A stretch of DNA of 64,000 nucleotides from NCBI RefSeq assembly GCF_014655295.1, contig NZ_BNBI01000003.1, forward strand, positions 62,001 to 126,000, written 5' to 3'. The notes under the pieces were generated by a model that saw only the letters and a list, made by a program, of their open reading frames with translations, did not search any database and was not told the DNA's origin. Of the stretch, positions 1-8,948 are shown piece after piece (positions within the stretch are counted from its first letter, which is position 1; the number at the start of each line of letters is the position of its first letter). The position numbers were made by a program, and so were the translations under genes. This DNA comes from Streptomyces fumanus. GTDB taxonomy: Bacteria > Actinomycetota > Actinomycetes > Streptomycetales > Streptomycetaceae.

Positions 1-13
1 GCCGGTGCCGGAC

Positions 14-3000
14 ATGAGCACACCGCCGGCCGGGCGGCTGCTCCTGGGGCGCGACGACTTCCTGCGCGCGGTACGGGCGGGCGTCGAGCGCGCGGTCGCC
101 GGACACGGTGGCGTGCTGCTGATCACCGGTGAGGCGGGCATCGGCAAGACGTCCCTCGCTGGCCGCGCGGTTCAGGAGGCGCGGAGCCAGGGCCTGACGG
201 TGCTGCGCGGGGCGTGCTGGGACGCCGACGGCACTCCCGGGTACTGGCCCTGGACGCAGGTCGTCCGCAACCTGCGCAGATCCGCGCGGACGGAAACGTG
301 GGAGGCCGCCTCGGAAGCGGCTGGGGCGGCCTGGCAGGTCCTGCTCGACGGCGGTGGGGCCGACGCCGGGGACGTGGATCAGTTCCAGTTGTTCGACGCG
401 GTCACCACCCTGCTGGTCACCGCCGCCCAGCACCAGCCCGTACTGGTCGTGCTGGAGGACGTGCACTGGGCCGACCCGGCCTCGGTGGCGCTGCTGGAGT
501 TCGCCGCCCAGCACCTGTCGCTGGAGCGGGTCCTGATCCTGGCCACGTGCCGGGACGTGGAGATCGAGCGGCCCGACCATCCGTCGCGCGACCGGCTGCG
601 CTCGCTCATGACCCGGGCCACGACGCTCGCGCTCCCGGGTCTGCCGGCCGCGGATGTCGCCGAACTGATGCACCGCACGGCGGGACGGACACCGGACGAC
701 ACCCTGGTCACCGAGGTCCTGCGCCGCACCGGAGGCAACCCCTTCTTCGTCCAGGAGACCGCGCGCCTGTGGGCCGGCGGCCACGAGGTGACGGCGGTGT
801 CGCCGGGTCTGCACGCCGCGCTCCAGCAGCGGTTACGGCTGCTGGACGACCCGGTGGCGACCTGCCTCGGCGCGGCGTCGGTACTGGGGCGGCGGTTCCG
901 CACCGACATCCTGGCCCGGGTCCTGGGCAGCCCGCCCACACAGGTACGCCGGTGGCTCGACCAGGCGACCGACGCCCACCTGGTCGAGCGGGAGTGCTCG
1001 GGAGTGGTCGTCTTCAAGCACGACCTGGTCCGCGAGACGCTGTACGGAAGCCTGGACGCGCAGCGGGCCCGCAGGCTCCACGCCGCCGCGGTGCACGCGC
1101 TGCGGGTCACGGCGGCGGCCTCGGTGGACGTGATACTCCCGGTGGAGCTGGCCCGTCACGCCCACCTCGCCTTCGAGGAACTGGACCGGGACGAGGCCGT
1201 GGACCTGATGCTGTCCGCGGCGCGGCACGCGGAGCACCGTATGGCGCACGAGGAGGCGGTGGGCCACTACGAGCGCGCCCTGGACCGCCTCGCCGACGCG
1301 GACCCCGCCCGGCGCGTGCTGATCGGCCTCGACCTCGGGCTCGCGCTCCAGGTGACCGGCGAACAGGAGCGTTCCTGGCGGGTGTTCGCGGACGCCGCCA
1401 CGCTGGTGCGGGACCTGGACCGGCCGCTGCTGTTGGGACGCACCGCGCTCACCCTCTACGGCGCCGACGGACGCGGTGACACGACCATGCTGAAGCCGCG
1501 CGCCCTGCACTGGGCGCACAGGCAGCTCGTCACCCGCCCCGGCAAGACGACTGCCACGACGGCCACGACGGCGGCCGAGGGGCGCGGCCCCGGCGCCACC
1601 GGCCAGGACGCCGTACCCGCAGCACCGGACGACACCGGACTCCACCTCTCCGAGTCGCACTTGGCCCGCCGCGTCGCGGCGGCGGTGGTCGCCGAGGCCC
1701 GCGCGGTCGGCGACGACGACGCCCTGCACATCGGGCTGTGGGCGCGCATGCAGGCGGAGTGGGGTCCGCGGGGCGCGGACAGCCGGCGCGACCTGGCCGC
1801 CGAACTCGTCGCGGTGTCGCGGCGCCGCGGCGACCGCTGGACCGAGCATGTGGCGCTGTCCATGCGGTGGGTCGCCGCGCTGGAGGCGGACGACCCGCGG
1901 TTCCTCGAAGACTTCCACACCATGGTGGCCGTGGCCGCCACCGACGGCTCCCCCCGTCTGCGGCTGACCTCCGTCATCGACCGCAGCGTCGTCCACGCCA
2001 TGGCGGGCGAGTTCGCCGAGGCGGCGCGGCTGCTGGACGAGTCGGAGTCCCTGAGCGTCACCGCCCCCAACTACCACCGGCACTTCCTCGCCCATCACCG
2101 GTGGGCCCTGCTCGTCCTACGGGGCGAGTTCGCCGAGGCGAGGCGGTCACTGGATGCCCTGCGGAGCCGGCAGCACCCGTACGTCCACCTCCTGGCGGCC
2201 CTGACCGAGCTGGAGGCCGGGGAGCTGCCGCGCGTGCCCGTCCCCCGGCCGGGTGCGGGAGCCGACGGGGACACGGCGCTGTTCCGGGGTCTCACCCCGC
2301 TCTGGCTGCGCTACCAGGCACAGGCGGCGGCCGCCTCGGGCGACCCGGAGTGGTGCGAGGACGCCCTCGCCGCGCTGGCCCCGTACGAGGGCCAGTGGCT
2401 GGTCTCGCTGCTGGGATGGGACATCGGCGGTCCGGCGGCGCTGTGGCTGGGCGTCCTCGACGCCGCCCGCCGCCGGTGGGACCGCGCGGTCCGCCGGCTC
2501 ACCGCGGCTCTCCGCTCGGCCGAGCGGCTGCACGCCCCGCCGTGGTCCCTGCGGGCTCGGATCGAACTGGCCCGCGCGCTCGCGGAACGGGGCACCGACG
2601 GCGAACACGACCTCGCCGCCCTCCTCCACGAGGTGACGACGCAGGCGCGGCACCTGGGCATGACCCATCTGCTCACCCGCGTCGAGCACCTCACCGCACG
2701 CCCGTCCCCCGACCGGCCGGACGCCCCGTTGTGCGAGTTCCGCCGTACCGGAGAGGTGTGGCGCCTGACGTACGAGGGCCACACCGTGCACCTGGCGGAC
2801 GCGAAGGGCCTGCGGGACCTGCACGTCCTGCTGGGCCTTCCCGGCCAGGACATCGCCGCGGTCCGGCTGCTGAACCCGGACGACGACACCGTGGCCACCG
2901 CGCACGGCCTGGGCGCCGACGAGGTCCTGGACGAAGAGGCCCGCCGACGCTACCGGTGTCACCTGGAGCGACTGGAGACCGAGATCGACCGTGCGGTGCA

Positions 3001-3271
3001 GCGGGGCGACGACGCCCGCGCGGCGGCCTACGACCGGGAACGCGCCGCCCTGCTGGACGAACTGCGTCGTCATACGGGGCTCGCGGGCCGCCCACGCCGT
3101 CTGGACGACCCGCGCGAACGCGCCCGCAAGAACGTCACCGCCCGCATCCGCGACACCCTGCGCCGACTCGACGAACAGCACCCGGCCCTCGCCGCGCATC
3201 TGCGCCGCACCGTCTCCACCGGGACGATGTGCCGTTACACCCCGGACCAGGACATCCACTGGCGGCTGTGA
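14..3271 (+). CDS. Large AAA/STAND-type ATPase, signal-transduction protein without LuxR HTH
   Basis: A predicted cytoplasmic signalling ATPase of about 1085 residues. Near residues 38-47 it has a Walker A loop (TGEAGIGKTS), and near residues 140-155 a Walker B strand (VLVVLEDVHWAD), as in AAA_16/LuxR-type ATPases. The middle is helical and TPR-like. The C-terminal 130 residues are charged and helical, ending in a segment (ARKNVTARIRDTL) seen in Streptomyces regulatory ATPases. No LuxR-type DNA-binding helix-turn-helix is visible at the end, so it may act through a partner. Residues about 505-545 form a Thr/Ala-rich low-complexity insert. The ATG at 14 is taken as start; a GTG at 5 is in frame and the true start could lie left of the window. 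Its stop sits 2 bp before the first propeller repeat block. Target unknown. Confidence 0.75.
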   Translation: MSTPPAGRLLLGRDDFLRAVRAGVERAVAGHGGVLLITGEAGIGKTSLAGRAVQEARSQGLTVLRGACWDADGTPGYWPWTQVVRNLRRSARTETWEAASEAAGAAWQVLLDGGGADAGDVDQFQLFDAVTTLLVTAAQHQPVLVVLEDVHWADPASVALLEFAAQHLSLERVLILATCRDVEIERPDHPSRDRLRSLMTRATTLALPGLPAADVAELMHRTAGRTPDDTLVTEVLRRTGGNPFFVQETARLWAGGHEVTAVSPGLHAALQQRLRLLDDPVATCLGAASVLGRRFRTDILARVLGSPPTQVRRWLDQATDAHLVERECSGVVVFKHDLVRETLYGSLDAQRARRLHAAAVHALRVTAAASVDVILPVELARHAHLAFEELDRDEAVDLMLSAARHAEHRMAHEEAVGHYERALDRLADADPARRVLIGLDLGLALQVTGEQERSWRVFADAATLVRDLDRPLLLGRTALTLYGADGRGDTTMLKPRALHWAHRQLVTRPGKTTATTATTAAEGRGPGATGQDAVPAAPDDTGLHLSESHLARRVAAAVVAEARAVGDDDALHIGLWARMQAEWGPRGADSRRDLAAELVAVSRRRGDRWTEHVALSMRWVAALEADDPRFLEDFHTMVAVAATDGSPRLRLTSVIDRSVVHAMAGEFAEAARLLDESESLSVTAPNYHRHFLAHHRWALLVLRGEFAEARRSLDALRSRQHPYVHLLAALTELEAGELPRVPVPRPGAGADGDTALFRGLTPLWLRYQAQAAAASGDPEWCEDALAALAPYEGQWLVSLLGWDIGGPAALWLGVLDAARRRWDRAVRRLTAALRSAERLHAPPWSLRARIELARALAERGTDGEHDLAALLHEVTTQARHLGMTHLLTRVEHLTARPSPDRPDAPLCEFRRTGEVWRLTYEGHTVHLADAKGLRDLHVLLGLPGQDIAAVRLLNPDDDTVATAHGLGADEVLDEEARRRYRCHLERLETEIDRAVQRGDDARAAAYDRERAALLDELRRHTGLAGRPRRLDDPRERARKNVTARIRDTLRRLDEQHPALAAHLRRTVSTGTMCRYTPDQDIHWRL

Positions 3272-3272
3272 A

Positions 3273-4251
3273 CCGGGGGTGTCAGAGGGGTTGCCAGTCG
3301 TGCCAGGTGCTGCCCGGCTGGTGCTGCCAGCGGTGGTGCACCCCGCCGGGATTGTTGGCGACGATCTCCAGACGGCCGTCACGGTTGCGCAGGGCCTGGA
3401 TGAAGTACCCCCCGCCCCCGAAGTCCTGCCACGGCCGCCACGCCCCCGACAGATCCACCTGATAATTGTGCTGAAGGAGATCGTCGTTCATCGCGAACAC
3501 CTCCAGCCGCCCGTCATGCGACTCCACCACCGCCAACCGCGCCCCCGACGGACCCCCCAACGGCTGCCACTCGAACCAGTCACCACCCGGCGTGTTCTGC
3601 CACCGATGATGAACCCCACTGGAATTGGACGCGAACACCTCCAACCGGCCGTCATGATTACGCCCCACCGCCACATGCTCACCCCCCAACCCGAAATCCA
3701 CCCACTGCCGCCACGCCCCCGACAGATCCACCTGACAGGTATGCCGGAAAATCTCATCAGTCAGAGCGAACACCTCCAACCGCCCGTCCGACGCCGGCGC
3801 CACCGCAAGCCGCGCACCCCCCGGCCCACCCAACGGACACCACTCATGCCACGTACCACCCGGCGACTCGTGCCACCGATGATGCACCCCACTGGAATTG
3901 GACGCGAACACCTCCAACCGGCCGTCATGATTACGCCCCACCGCCATATGCTCACCCCCACCCCCGAACGTGTACCAATCCGCCCACTCCCCCGACGCCT
4001 TCACCTGATACCGATGCAAGAACGTCTCCCCATTCATCGCGAACAACTCCAACCGGCCGTCCGGCGCCGCCGACAACCCGATCGTCGCCGACCCCGGCCC
4101 CCCGAACGCCCGCCACCCCGACCACGCACCACCCACCTCCACCTGAAACGTGTGATACACCTGATCCACCGCCGCATGAAACACCTCCACCCGACCATCC
4201 ACCGACAACCCCACCGCCAACCGCTGCCGCCGATCCGGCACCACCGGACCG
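3273..4251. repeat. 979-bp propeller module, copy 1 (direct repeat of 4697-5675)
   Basis: This block matches 4697-5675 at a constant offset of 1424 bp. Reading the two side by side I found one difference (C at 3342, G at 4766), which is synonymous in a Gly codon. The left end lies 9 bp outside the stop codon of the propeller gene. The right end falls exactly where the catalytic head joins the propeller. Near-identity points to very recent duplication or ongoing gene conversion. Confidence 0.93.
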
Positions 4252-4649
4252 ACCGCTTCCCTCGCTTCCTCCAGCAGTGCGCGGGCCTTGCCCTCGGCCT
4301 GGTCGTATCGGTCGGGGAAGGCGGAACGCTGCACCTTCTGCGCTGTCTGGCCAGCGGTCAGGTTCGGCTGCTGGCTCTCGACGCGGACGGCGCGGGTGAA
4401 GAACTGCTCGGCGGCGTACGGCACGTGCATGATCTGTTCCGGTGTGCCCCAACCCTGGCTGGGGCGCTGCTGGAAGACTCCGAGCGAGTCCCGGTCGCCG
4501 CAGTCGAGGTTGTTCATATGGGACTCGACCCAGCCGGCTTCGAAGCCGGCGAGCATGACCTTGTCGGACACGCCCAGGTCGCGGCCGACGATGTAGACGG
4601 TCTTCGTGACCTCCAGGTCACGGTCCGGCGGAACGCGGCAAGGTGCCAT
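3282..4649 (-). CDS. Leaderless lysozyme-like domain fused to seven-bladed PLL/tectonin-like propeller
   Basis: 455 residues. Residues about 25-95 resemble the actinobacterial lysozyme-like fold: a putative catalytic Glu42 in WVESHMNN, then DSLGVFQQRPSQGWGTPEQI. A helical linker (about 100-132) follows. From residue 134 to the end there are seven repeats of about 46 residues, each with a D-G-R-(L/V)-E-(V/L/I)-(F/V) signature, the hallmark of PLL-type lectin or tectonin-like beta-propellers. That suggests sugar-directed peptidoglycan cleavage, by inference. No signal peptide or membrane segment is present, which is odd for a wall enzyme. The ATG at 4649 has a good RBS (AGGAGT, 7 nt upstream). 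The propeller is identical to that of the upstream gene, and the two are tandem on the same strand. Propeller codons include AAT, AGT and CAT, which are rare in the neighbours. Confidence 0.85.
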   Translation of the reverse strand: MAPCRVPPDRDLEVTKTVYIVGRDLGVSDKVMLAGFEAGWVESHMNNLDCGDRDSLGVFQQRPSQGWGTPEQIMHVPYAAEQFFTRAVRVESQQPNLTAGQTAQKVQRSAFPDRYDQAEGKARALLEEAREAVGPVVPDRRQRLAVGLSVDGRVEVFHAAVDQVYHTFQVEVGGAWSGWRAFGGPGSATIGLSAAPDGRLELFAMNGETFLHRYQVKASGEWADWYTFGGGGEHMAVGRNHDGRLEVFASNSSGVHHRWHESPGGTWHEWCPLGGPGGARLAVAPASDGRLEVFALTDEIFRHTCQVDLSGAWRQWVDFGLGGEHVAVGRNHDGRLEVFASNSSGVHHRWQNTPGGDWFEWQPLGGPSGARLAVVESHDGRLEVFAMNDDLLQHNYQVDLSGAWRPWQDFGGGGYFIQALRNRDGRLEIVANNPGGVHHRWQHQPGSTWHDWQPL

Positions 4650-4696
4650 GGCAGTACTCCTGATCTGTGTGAGCGGCGCGAGAGGTGTGAGAGGTT

Positions 4697-5675
4697 CCGG
4701 GGGTGTCAGAGGGGTTGCCAGTCGTGCCAGGTGCTGCCCGGCTGGTGCTGCCAGCGGTGGTGCACGCCGCCGGGATTGTTGGCGACGATCTCCAGACGGC
4801 CGTCACGGTTGCGCAGGGCCTGGATGAAGTACCCCCCGCCCCCGAAGTCCTGCCACGGCCGCCACGCCCCCGACAGATCCACCTGATAATTGTGCTGAAG
4901 GAGATCGTCGTTCATCGCGAACACCTCCAGCCGCCCGTCATGCGACTCCACCACCGCCAACCGCGCCCCCGACGGACCCCCCAACGGCTGCCACTCGAAC
5001 CAGTCACCACCCGGCGTGTTCTGCCACCGATGATGAACCCCACTGGAATTGGACGCGAACACCTCCAACCGGCCGTCATGATTACGCCCCACCGCCACAT
5101 GCTCACCCCCCAACCCGAAATCCACCCACTGCCGCCACGCCCCCGACAGATCCACCTGACAGGTATGCCGGAAAATCTCATCAGTCAGAGCGAACACCTC
5201 CAACCGCCCGTCCGACGCCGGCGCCACCGCAAGCCGCGCACCCCCCGGCCCACCCAACGGACACCACTCATGCCACGTACCACCCGGCGACTCGTGCCAC
5301 CGATGATGCACCCCACTGGAATTGGACGCGAACACCTCCAACCGGCCGTCATGATTACGCCCCACCGCCATATGCTCACCCCCACCCCCGAACGTGTACC
5401 AATCCGCCCACTCCCCCGACGCCTTCACCTGATACCGATGCAAGAACGTCTCCCCATTCATCGCGAACAACTCCAACCGGCCGTCCGGCGCCGCCGACAA
5501 CCCGATCGTCGCCGACCCCGGCCCCCCGAACGCCCGCCACCCCGACCACGCACCACCCACCTCCACCTGAAACGTGTGATACACCTGATCCACCGCCGCA
5601 TGAAACACCTCCACCCGACCATCCACCGACAACCCCACCGCCAACCGCTGCCGCCGATCCGGCACCACCGGACCG
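4697..5675. repeat. 979-bp propeller module, copy 2 (direct repeat of 3273-4251)
   Basis: Partner of the block at 3273-4251, in the same orientation. It encodes the propeller and stop codon of the upstream gene. Outside the block the two genes share no recognisable sequence: the heads at 4252-4649 and 5676-6142 are unrelated. This is therefore a domain-level duplication, not a whole-gene one. Confidence 0.93.
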
Positions 5676-6142
5676 TTCCACCAACTGGTCTCCTTGCGGG
5701 CCCCGGCCCAGGAGAAGCTGAAGTGGATGTGGTCGGTGTGGGGGTTGGCGCCGCGGTAGGGCTGCCATCCGGCGTCGGGGCGGTTGGCCATCCAGATGTG
5801 CCGGTTCCAGATCATGTACATGATGCCGAAGCGGCGGGCGAGGGCGTGCGGGTTGCCGTGCCGGTCGGTGGCGTGGAGCCAGCCGATCAGGTCGTCGGCG
5901 AGGTTGCCCTGGTTGCGGGCGCTCACGCCCCAGTCCCAGGCGCGGCCCTCCTTGTGTTCGCTCTGGCCTCCGCTGCCGCAGGCCCTGCTGATCCCCAGGT
6001 CGGTCGTGCCGGGGTAGGCATCGAGCACCAGGTCGCGGAAGGCGAGCAGCCCGGGTTTCGCACCGGGGTCGCAGTCGCGTTGCGGGTCGTAGGGCGCGTA
6101 AGGGTCGATGTCGGGGCCGAAATCGGGTGTCGTCGGCGCCAT
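4706..6142 (-). CDS. Leaderless M15/ARB_07466-like peptidoglycan hydrolase fused to seven-bladed propeller
   Basis: 478 residues. The head (about 1-155) carries features of the actinobacterial domain related to M15/D,D-peptidases: SEHKEGRAWDWGVS (metal-ligand His and Asp candidates) and HTDHIHFSFSW (further His). It probably cleaves peptidoglycan cross-links or stems (family inference). Residues 157-478 are the same seven-bladed PLL-like propeller as in the downstream gene. The start is set at the ATG at 6142 because GAAGGAG lies 6-7 nt upstream; a longer reading from a GTG at 6214 lacks an RBS. There is no signal peptide (the N-terminus is MAPTTPDFGPDIDPYAP), so export, if any, is non-Sec. 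Tandem with 3282-4649. Divergent from the esterase at 6347, with about 200 bp between. Confidence 0.86.
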   Translation of the reverse strand: MAPTTPDFGPDIDPYAPYDPQRDCDPGAKPGLLAFRDLVLDAYPGTTDLGISRACGSGGQSEHKEGRAWDWGVSARNQGNLADDLIGWLHATDRHGNPHALARRFGIMYMIWNRHIWMANRPDAGWQPYRGANPHTDHIHFSFSWAGARKETSWWNGPVVPDRRQRLAVGLSVDGRVEVFHAAVDQVYHTFQVEVGGAWSGWRAFGGPGSATIGLSAAPDGRLELFAMNGETFLHRYQVKASGEWADWYTFGGGGEHMAVGRNHDGRLEVFASNSSGVHHRWHESPGGTWHEWCPLGGPGGARLAVAPASDGRLEVFALTDEIFRHTCQVDLSGAWRQWVDFGLGGEHVAVGRNHDGRLEVFASNSSGVHHRWQNTPGGDWFEWQPLGGPSGARLAVVESHDGRLEVFAMNDDLLQHNYQVDLSGAWRPWQDFGGGGYFIQALRNRDGRLEIVANNPGGVHHRWQHQPGSTWHDWQPL

Positions 6143-6346
6143 GCCGGGCTCCTTCGGGCTGTCTCCCCCGCCCGGTGCGAGGGTCCGTACCCCTGGTGCG
6201 CGTGATCGGAACACGCGGGCCGCCAGACGCGATCGCGCGCCCCTCGCACGACCGGACCGCCCGGCCGGGGCGCGAGCCGCGGCCGATCAGGTCACCGTCG
6301 GCGCGTCCGCGCGCCGGGGCCCATGGCCACGAGGAAGGCTTCCGCC

Positions 6347-8008
6347 GTGACGCATCGCAGCACGTTCCGCCGCCCGTACGTCGTGATGACGGTCGGTGTC
6401 CTGACCCTCTCCACGCTGATGTCCGCCTCCGCGGCCGCCACCGCGCGCCTCGCCCAGCACACCGGTCAGGGCGGTGCCGCCGTCGGAGAGACGGTGCGCA
6501 CGCGGGCGGGGCTGGTGGCGGGGACCCGGTCGGGCGCGTACCGCGTCTTCCGGGGCATCCCCTACGCGGGCGCCCCCAAGGGGCCTCACCGGTGGGCCCC
6601 GCCCCGGCCCGTACCGCCCTGGAAGGGCGTCAGGGACGCGACCAAGCCGGGGCCGCTGTGCCCGCAGGTGCCCTCCCCGTACGCGCCGAGCGCCAGCACG
6701 GAGGAGGACTGCCTGGTCCTCGACGTCACCACACCGCCGGCGGCCGACCGGCGGCGGCCCGCGCCCGTGCTGGTCTGGATCCACGGGGACGGTGCCGTGG
6801 GCGGCGGCTCCTTCTTCGACGGGCGCCGACTGGCCGGGCGGGGACTGGTGGTCGTCAGCATCAACTACCGTCTCGGTGTCTTCGGCGGCCTGGCCCTGCC
6901 CGGACTGGAGGGGTCCGGCACCTTCGGACTGCGGGACCAGCAGGCGGCGCTGAGATGGGTACGGGACAACGCGCGCGCCTTCGGCGGTGACCCCGGCAAT
7001 GTCACCGTGGCCGGGGTGTCCTTCGGCGCCTCCGCCATCGCCGGGCACCTGACCTCTCCCGCGTCCGAGGGCCTCTTCCACCGGGCCGTCATGGCGAGCG
7101 GCGAAGGCATGATGGACATGCCGGCCGGTGCGATGGGTCCGGATGTGCCGGGATACCCGTGGTACGTCTGGCGCAGCGCCCGGGAGATGGAGGACATCAC
7201 GACCGAGATGACCTCGTCCCTCGGCTGCCGCGACGACCGGCCCGAGCGCACCCTCGCCTGCCTGCGCGCCCTGCCGGTGAAGACGATCCTGGAGGTGCCG
7301 TACATCATGAACGCCTTCCAGGGCTTCGGCTACGGGAACGCCACGCTCCCCCAACTGCCGCCCACGGCCCTGCGCGCGGGACGCTTCCACCATGTGCCCG
7401 TCCTGTCGGGGGCCACCCTGGACGAGCACCGCCTCTTCGTCGGGATGACGTACGACGCGGTGGGCAGGCCGTTCACCGAGGCCGACTACGATCGCGCGCT
7501 GCGCACCGCCTTCGGCGCGCGGTCGGCCGGTCGGGTGCGGGAGGAGTACCCGACGACGGCCTTCCCCTCCCCCGCCCTGGCCTGGGCCGCCGTCATCACC
7601 GACCGCATGTGGGCGCGCGGCACCCAGACCATGCACGACACCCTGGCACGGCATGTGCCGGTGTACGCCTACGAGTTCGCCGACCGTCGGGCGCCGATGT
7701 TCCTGCCGTTGCCAGGTGACTTCGACTTCGGCGCGTTCCACTCGGCGGACATCCCCTACCTGTTCGAGGACGAGGCGGCCGAACCGCGGTTCACCCCGCG
7801 GCAGCGCGCGCTGTCGGCGACGATGACCCAGTACTGGGCCGCGTTCGCCCGCACCGGCGCGCCGCACGGCCCCGGGTTGCCCGGCTGGCCCGTCTACCGC
7901 CCCGGAGACGCCGGCCGACCGTATACACAGTCGCTGGCACCGCGTCGTATCGGCCCCGTCGACTACCACCGCACGCACCACCTCGGCTTCTGGAACCGCA
8001 TCTCCTGA
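6347..8008 (+). CDS. Secreted type-B carboxylesterase
   Basis: Carboxylesterase type B family (alpha/beta hydrolase), about 553 residues, probably exported. The N-terminus has an Arg-rich n-region, a hydrophobic core (VVMTVGVLTLSTLMSA) and an Ala-rich cleavage area. The nucleophile elbow is GVSFG (family usually GESAG). The oxyanion-hole motif reads HGDG rather than HGGG. FRGIPYA near the N-terminus and EDCLVLDV are also family signatures. The start is placed at the GTG at 6347, which has GAGGAAGG 8 nt upstream; an ATG at 6323 in the same frame lacks a convincing RBS. Substrate not predictable; secreted members often act on esters of exogenous compounds. It stands alone, divergent from the propeller genes. 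Confidence 0.85.
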   Translation: MTHRSTFRRPYVVMTVGVLTLSTLMSASAAATARLAQHTGQGGAAVGETVRTRAGLVAGTRSGAYRVFRGIPYAGAPKGPHRWAPPRPVPPWKGVRDATKPGPLCPQVPSPYAPSASTEEDCLVLDVTTPPAADRRRPAPVLVWIHGDGAVGGGSFFDGRRLAGRGLVVVSINYRLGVFGGLALPGLEGSGTFGLRDQQAALRWVRDNARAFGGDPGNVTVAGVSFGASAIAGHLTSPASEGLFHRAVMASGEGMMDMPAGAMGPDVPGYPWYVWRSAREMEDITTEMTSSLGCRDDRPERTLACLRALPVKTILEVPYIMNAFQGFGYGNATLPQLPPTALRAGRFHHVPVLSGATLDEHRLFVGMTYDAVGRPFTEADYDRALRTAFGARSAGRVREEYPTTAFPSPALAWAAVITDRMWARGTQTMHDTLARHVPVYAYEFADRRAPMFLPLPGDFDFGAFHSADIPYLFEDEAAEPRFTPRQRALSATMTQYWAAFARTGAPHGPGLPGWPVYRPGDAGRPYTQSLAPRRIGPVDYHRTHHLGFWNRIS

Positions 8009-8151
8009 CCGGACCCCTCGACAACCGGTACGTGAACGCACGGGGCCGAAGCCACATGGGGAACGCCCCGTTGGGGCGGCTCGCGGCCGCTGGGTCCAGG
8101 CACGCGCGGGAGGCTTTGCGCCGGCTCGGTGAGCCGTGCTTGGCTCGCCCC

Positions 8152-8820
8152 ATGAACCTCATGTTGACGGCATCCGGTGTGCGCAACGCGACACTGCGGG
8201 ATGCCCTGCGGGACATGCTGGGCAAGCCGTTCGGATCGGCGAACGTGGTGTACGTTCCCACGGCGTCGGTCGCCGAGCCCGGGGACCACGAGTGGCTGAT
8301 CGCCGACATCAACCGGCTGCACGGTCTCGGCTGGCGGGAGTTCGACATCCTCGAACTGAACGGCCTGCCCCGGCAGATGGTGCTCGACCGGCTGCTCCAC
8401 GCCGATGTCATCTACGTCAGCGGCGGCAACCACTACCACCTCGCGCGCAGCATCACCGGCAACGGCCTGGCCGACGGCTTCCTGGAGGCGCTGGAGAGCC
8501 GCGTCTACGTGGGGTTCAGCGCCGGATCGATGATCTTCAGCCGTCACCTCACCGGCCACTCCGCCGACGTCATCGGGGACACCGCGGACCTCCACGCGCT
8601 CGGCACGACGACCCTGGAGCCGCCGTTCGGCCTCTTCGACTGGTACCTCAAGCCGCACCTGTACTCACCGGACTTCCCCGAACGGGACGACGCCTGGGCC
8701 GATCGCATCGCCGCGCGGGCGGACTTCCCGGTCTACTTCATCGACGACGACACGGCCGTCCGTGTCCGGGACGGCAAGGTGGATGTCGTCACGGAAGGGC
8801 GGTGGCGGTTCCACCCGTGA
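8152..8820 (+). CDS. Peptidase E-like (S51 family) / type-1 glutamine amidotransferase-like protein
   Basis: 222 residues from the ATG at 8152. It shows the class I glutamine-amidotransferase-like fold of S51 peptidases: an early VVYVPTAS strand, VIYVSGGNHYHL, and the nucleophile elbow GFSAGS. Ser replaces the Cys of true amidotransferases, as in peptidase E (cleaves Asp-X dipeptides) and cyanophycinases. The frame is open back to 8032, but homologous sequence begins at MNLMLTASG, so the ATG is preferred although its RBS is poor. No signal peptide. Cytoplasmic dipeptide turnover is likely. Not obviously in an operon; the deacetylase gene begins 128 bp downstream. Confidence 0.75.
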   Translation: MNLMLTASGVRNATLRDALRDMLGKPFGSANVVYVPTASVAEPGDHEWLIADINRLHGLGWREFDILELNGLPRQMVLDRLLHADVIYVSGGNHYHLARSITGNGLADGFLEALESRVYVGFSAGSMIFSRHLTGHSADVIGDTADLHALGTTTLEPPFGLFDWYLKPHLYSPDFPERDDAWADRIAARADFPVYFIDDDTAVRVRDGKVDVVTEGRWRFHP

Positions 8821-8948
8821 CCCGGAGTACGCGCGGAGGACGGCCCCGGACGGGGCGGTGCGGCGCCCACGGCATACGGCTGCCGAAAGGCCCGGCGGCC
8901 ACCCGCTCCGTCTGATCCCCCACCCGTCCGCCCCGGAAAGGCATCCGC

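Noticed and set aside
3428..4886. Long plus-strand frames across the propeller genes (Pro/Arg/His-rich repeats)
   Set aside because: They are antisense of the propeller repeats; the repeat periodicity is inherited from the real minus-strand genes.
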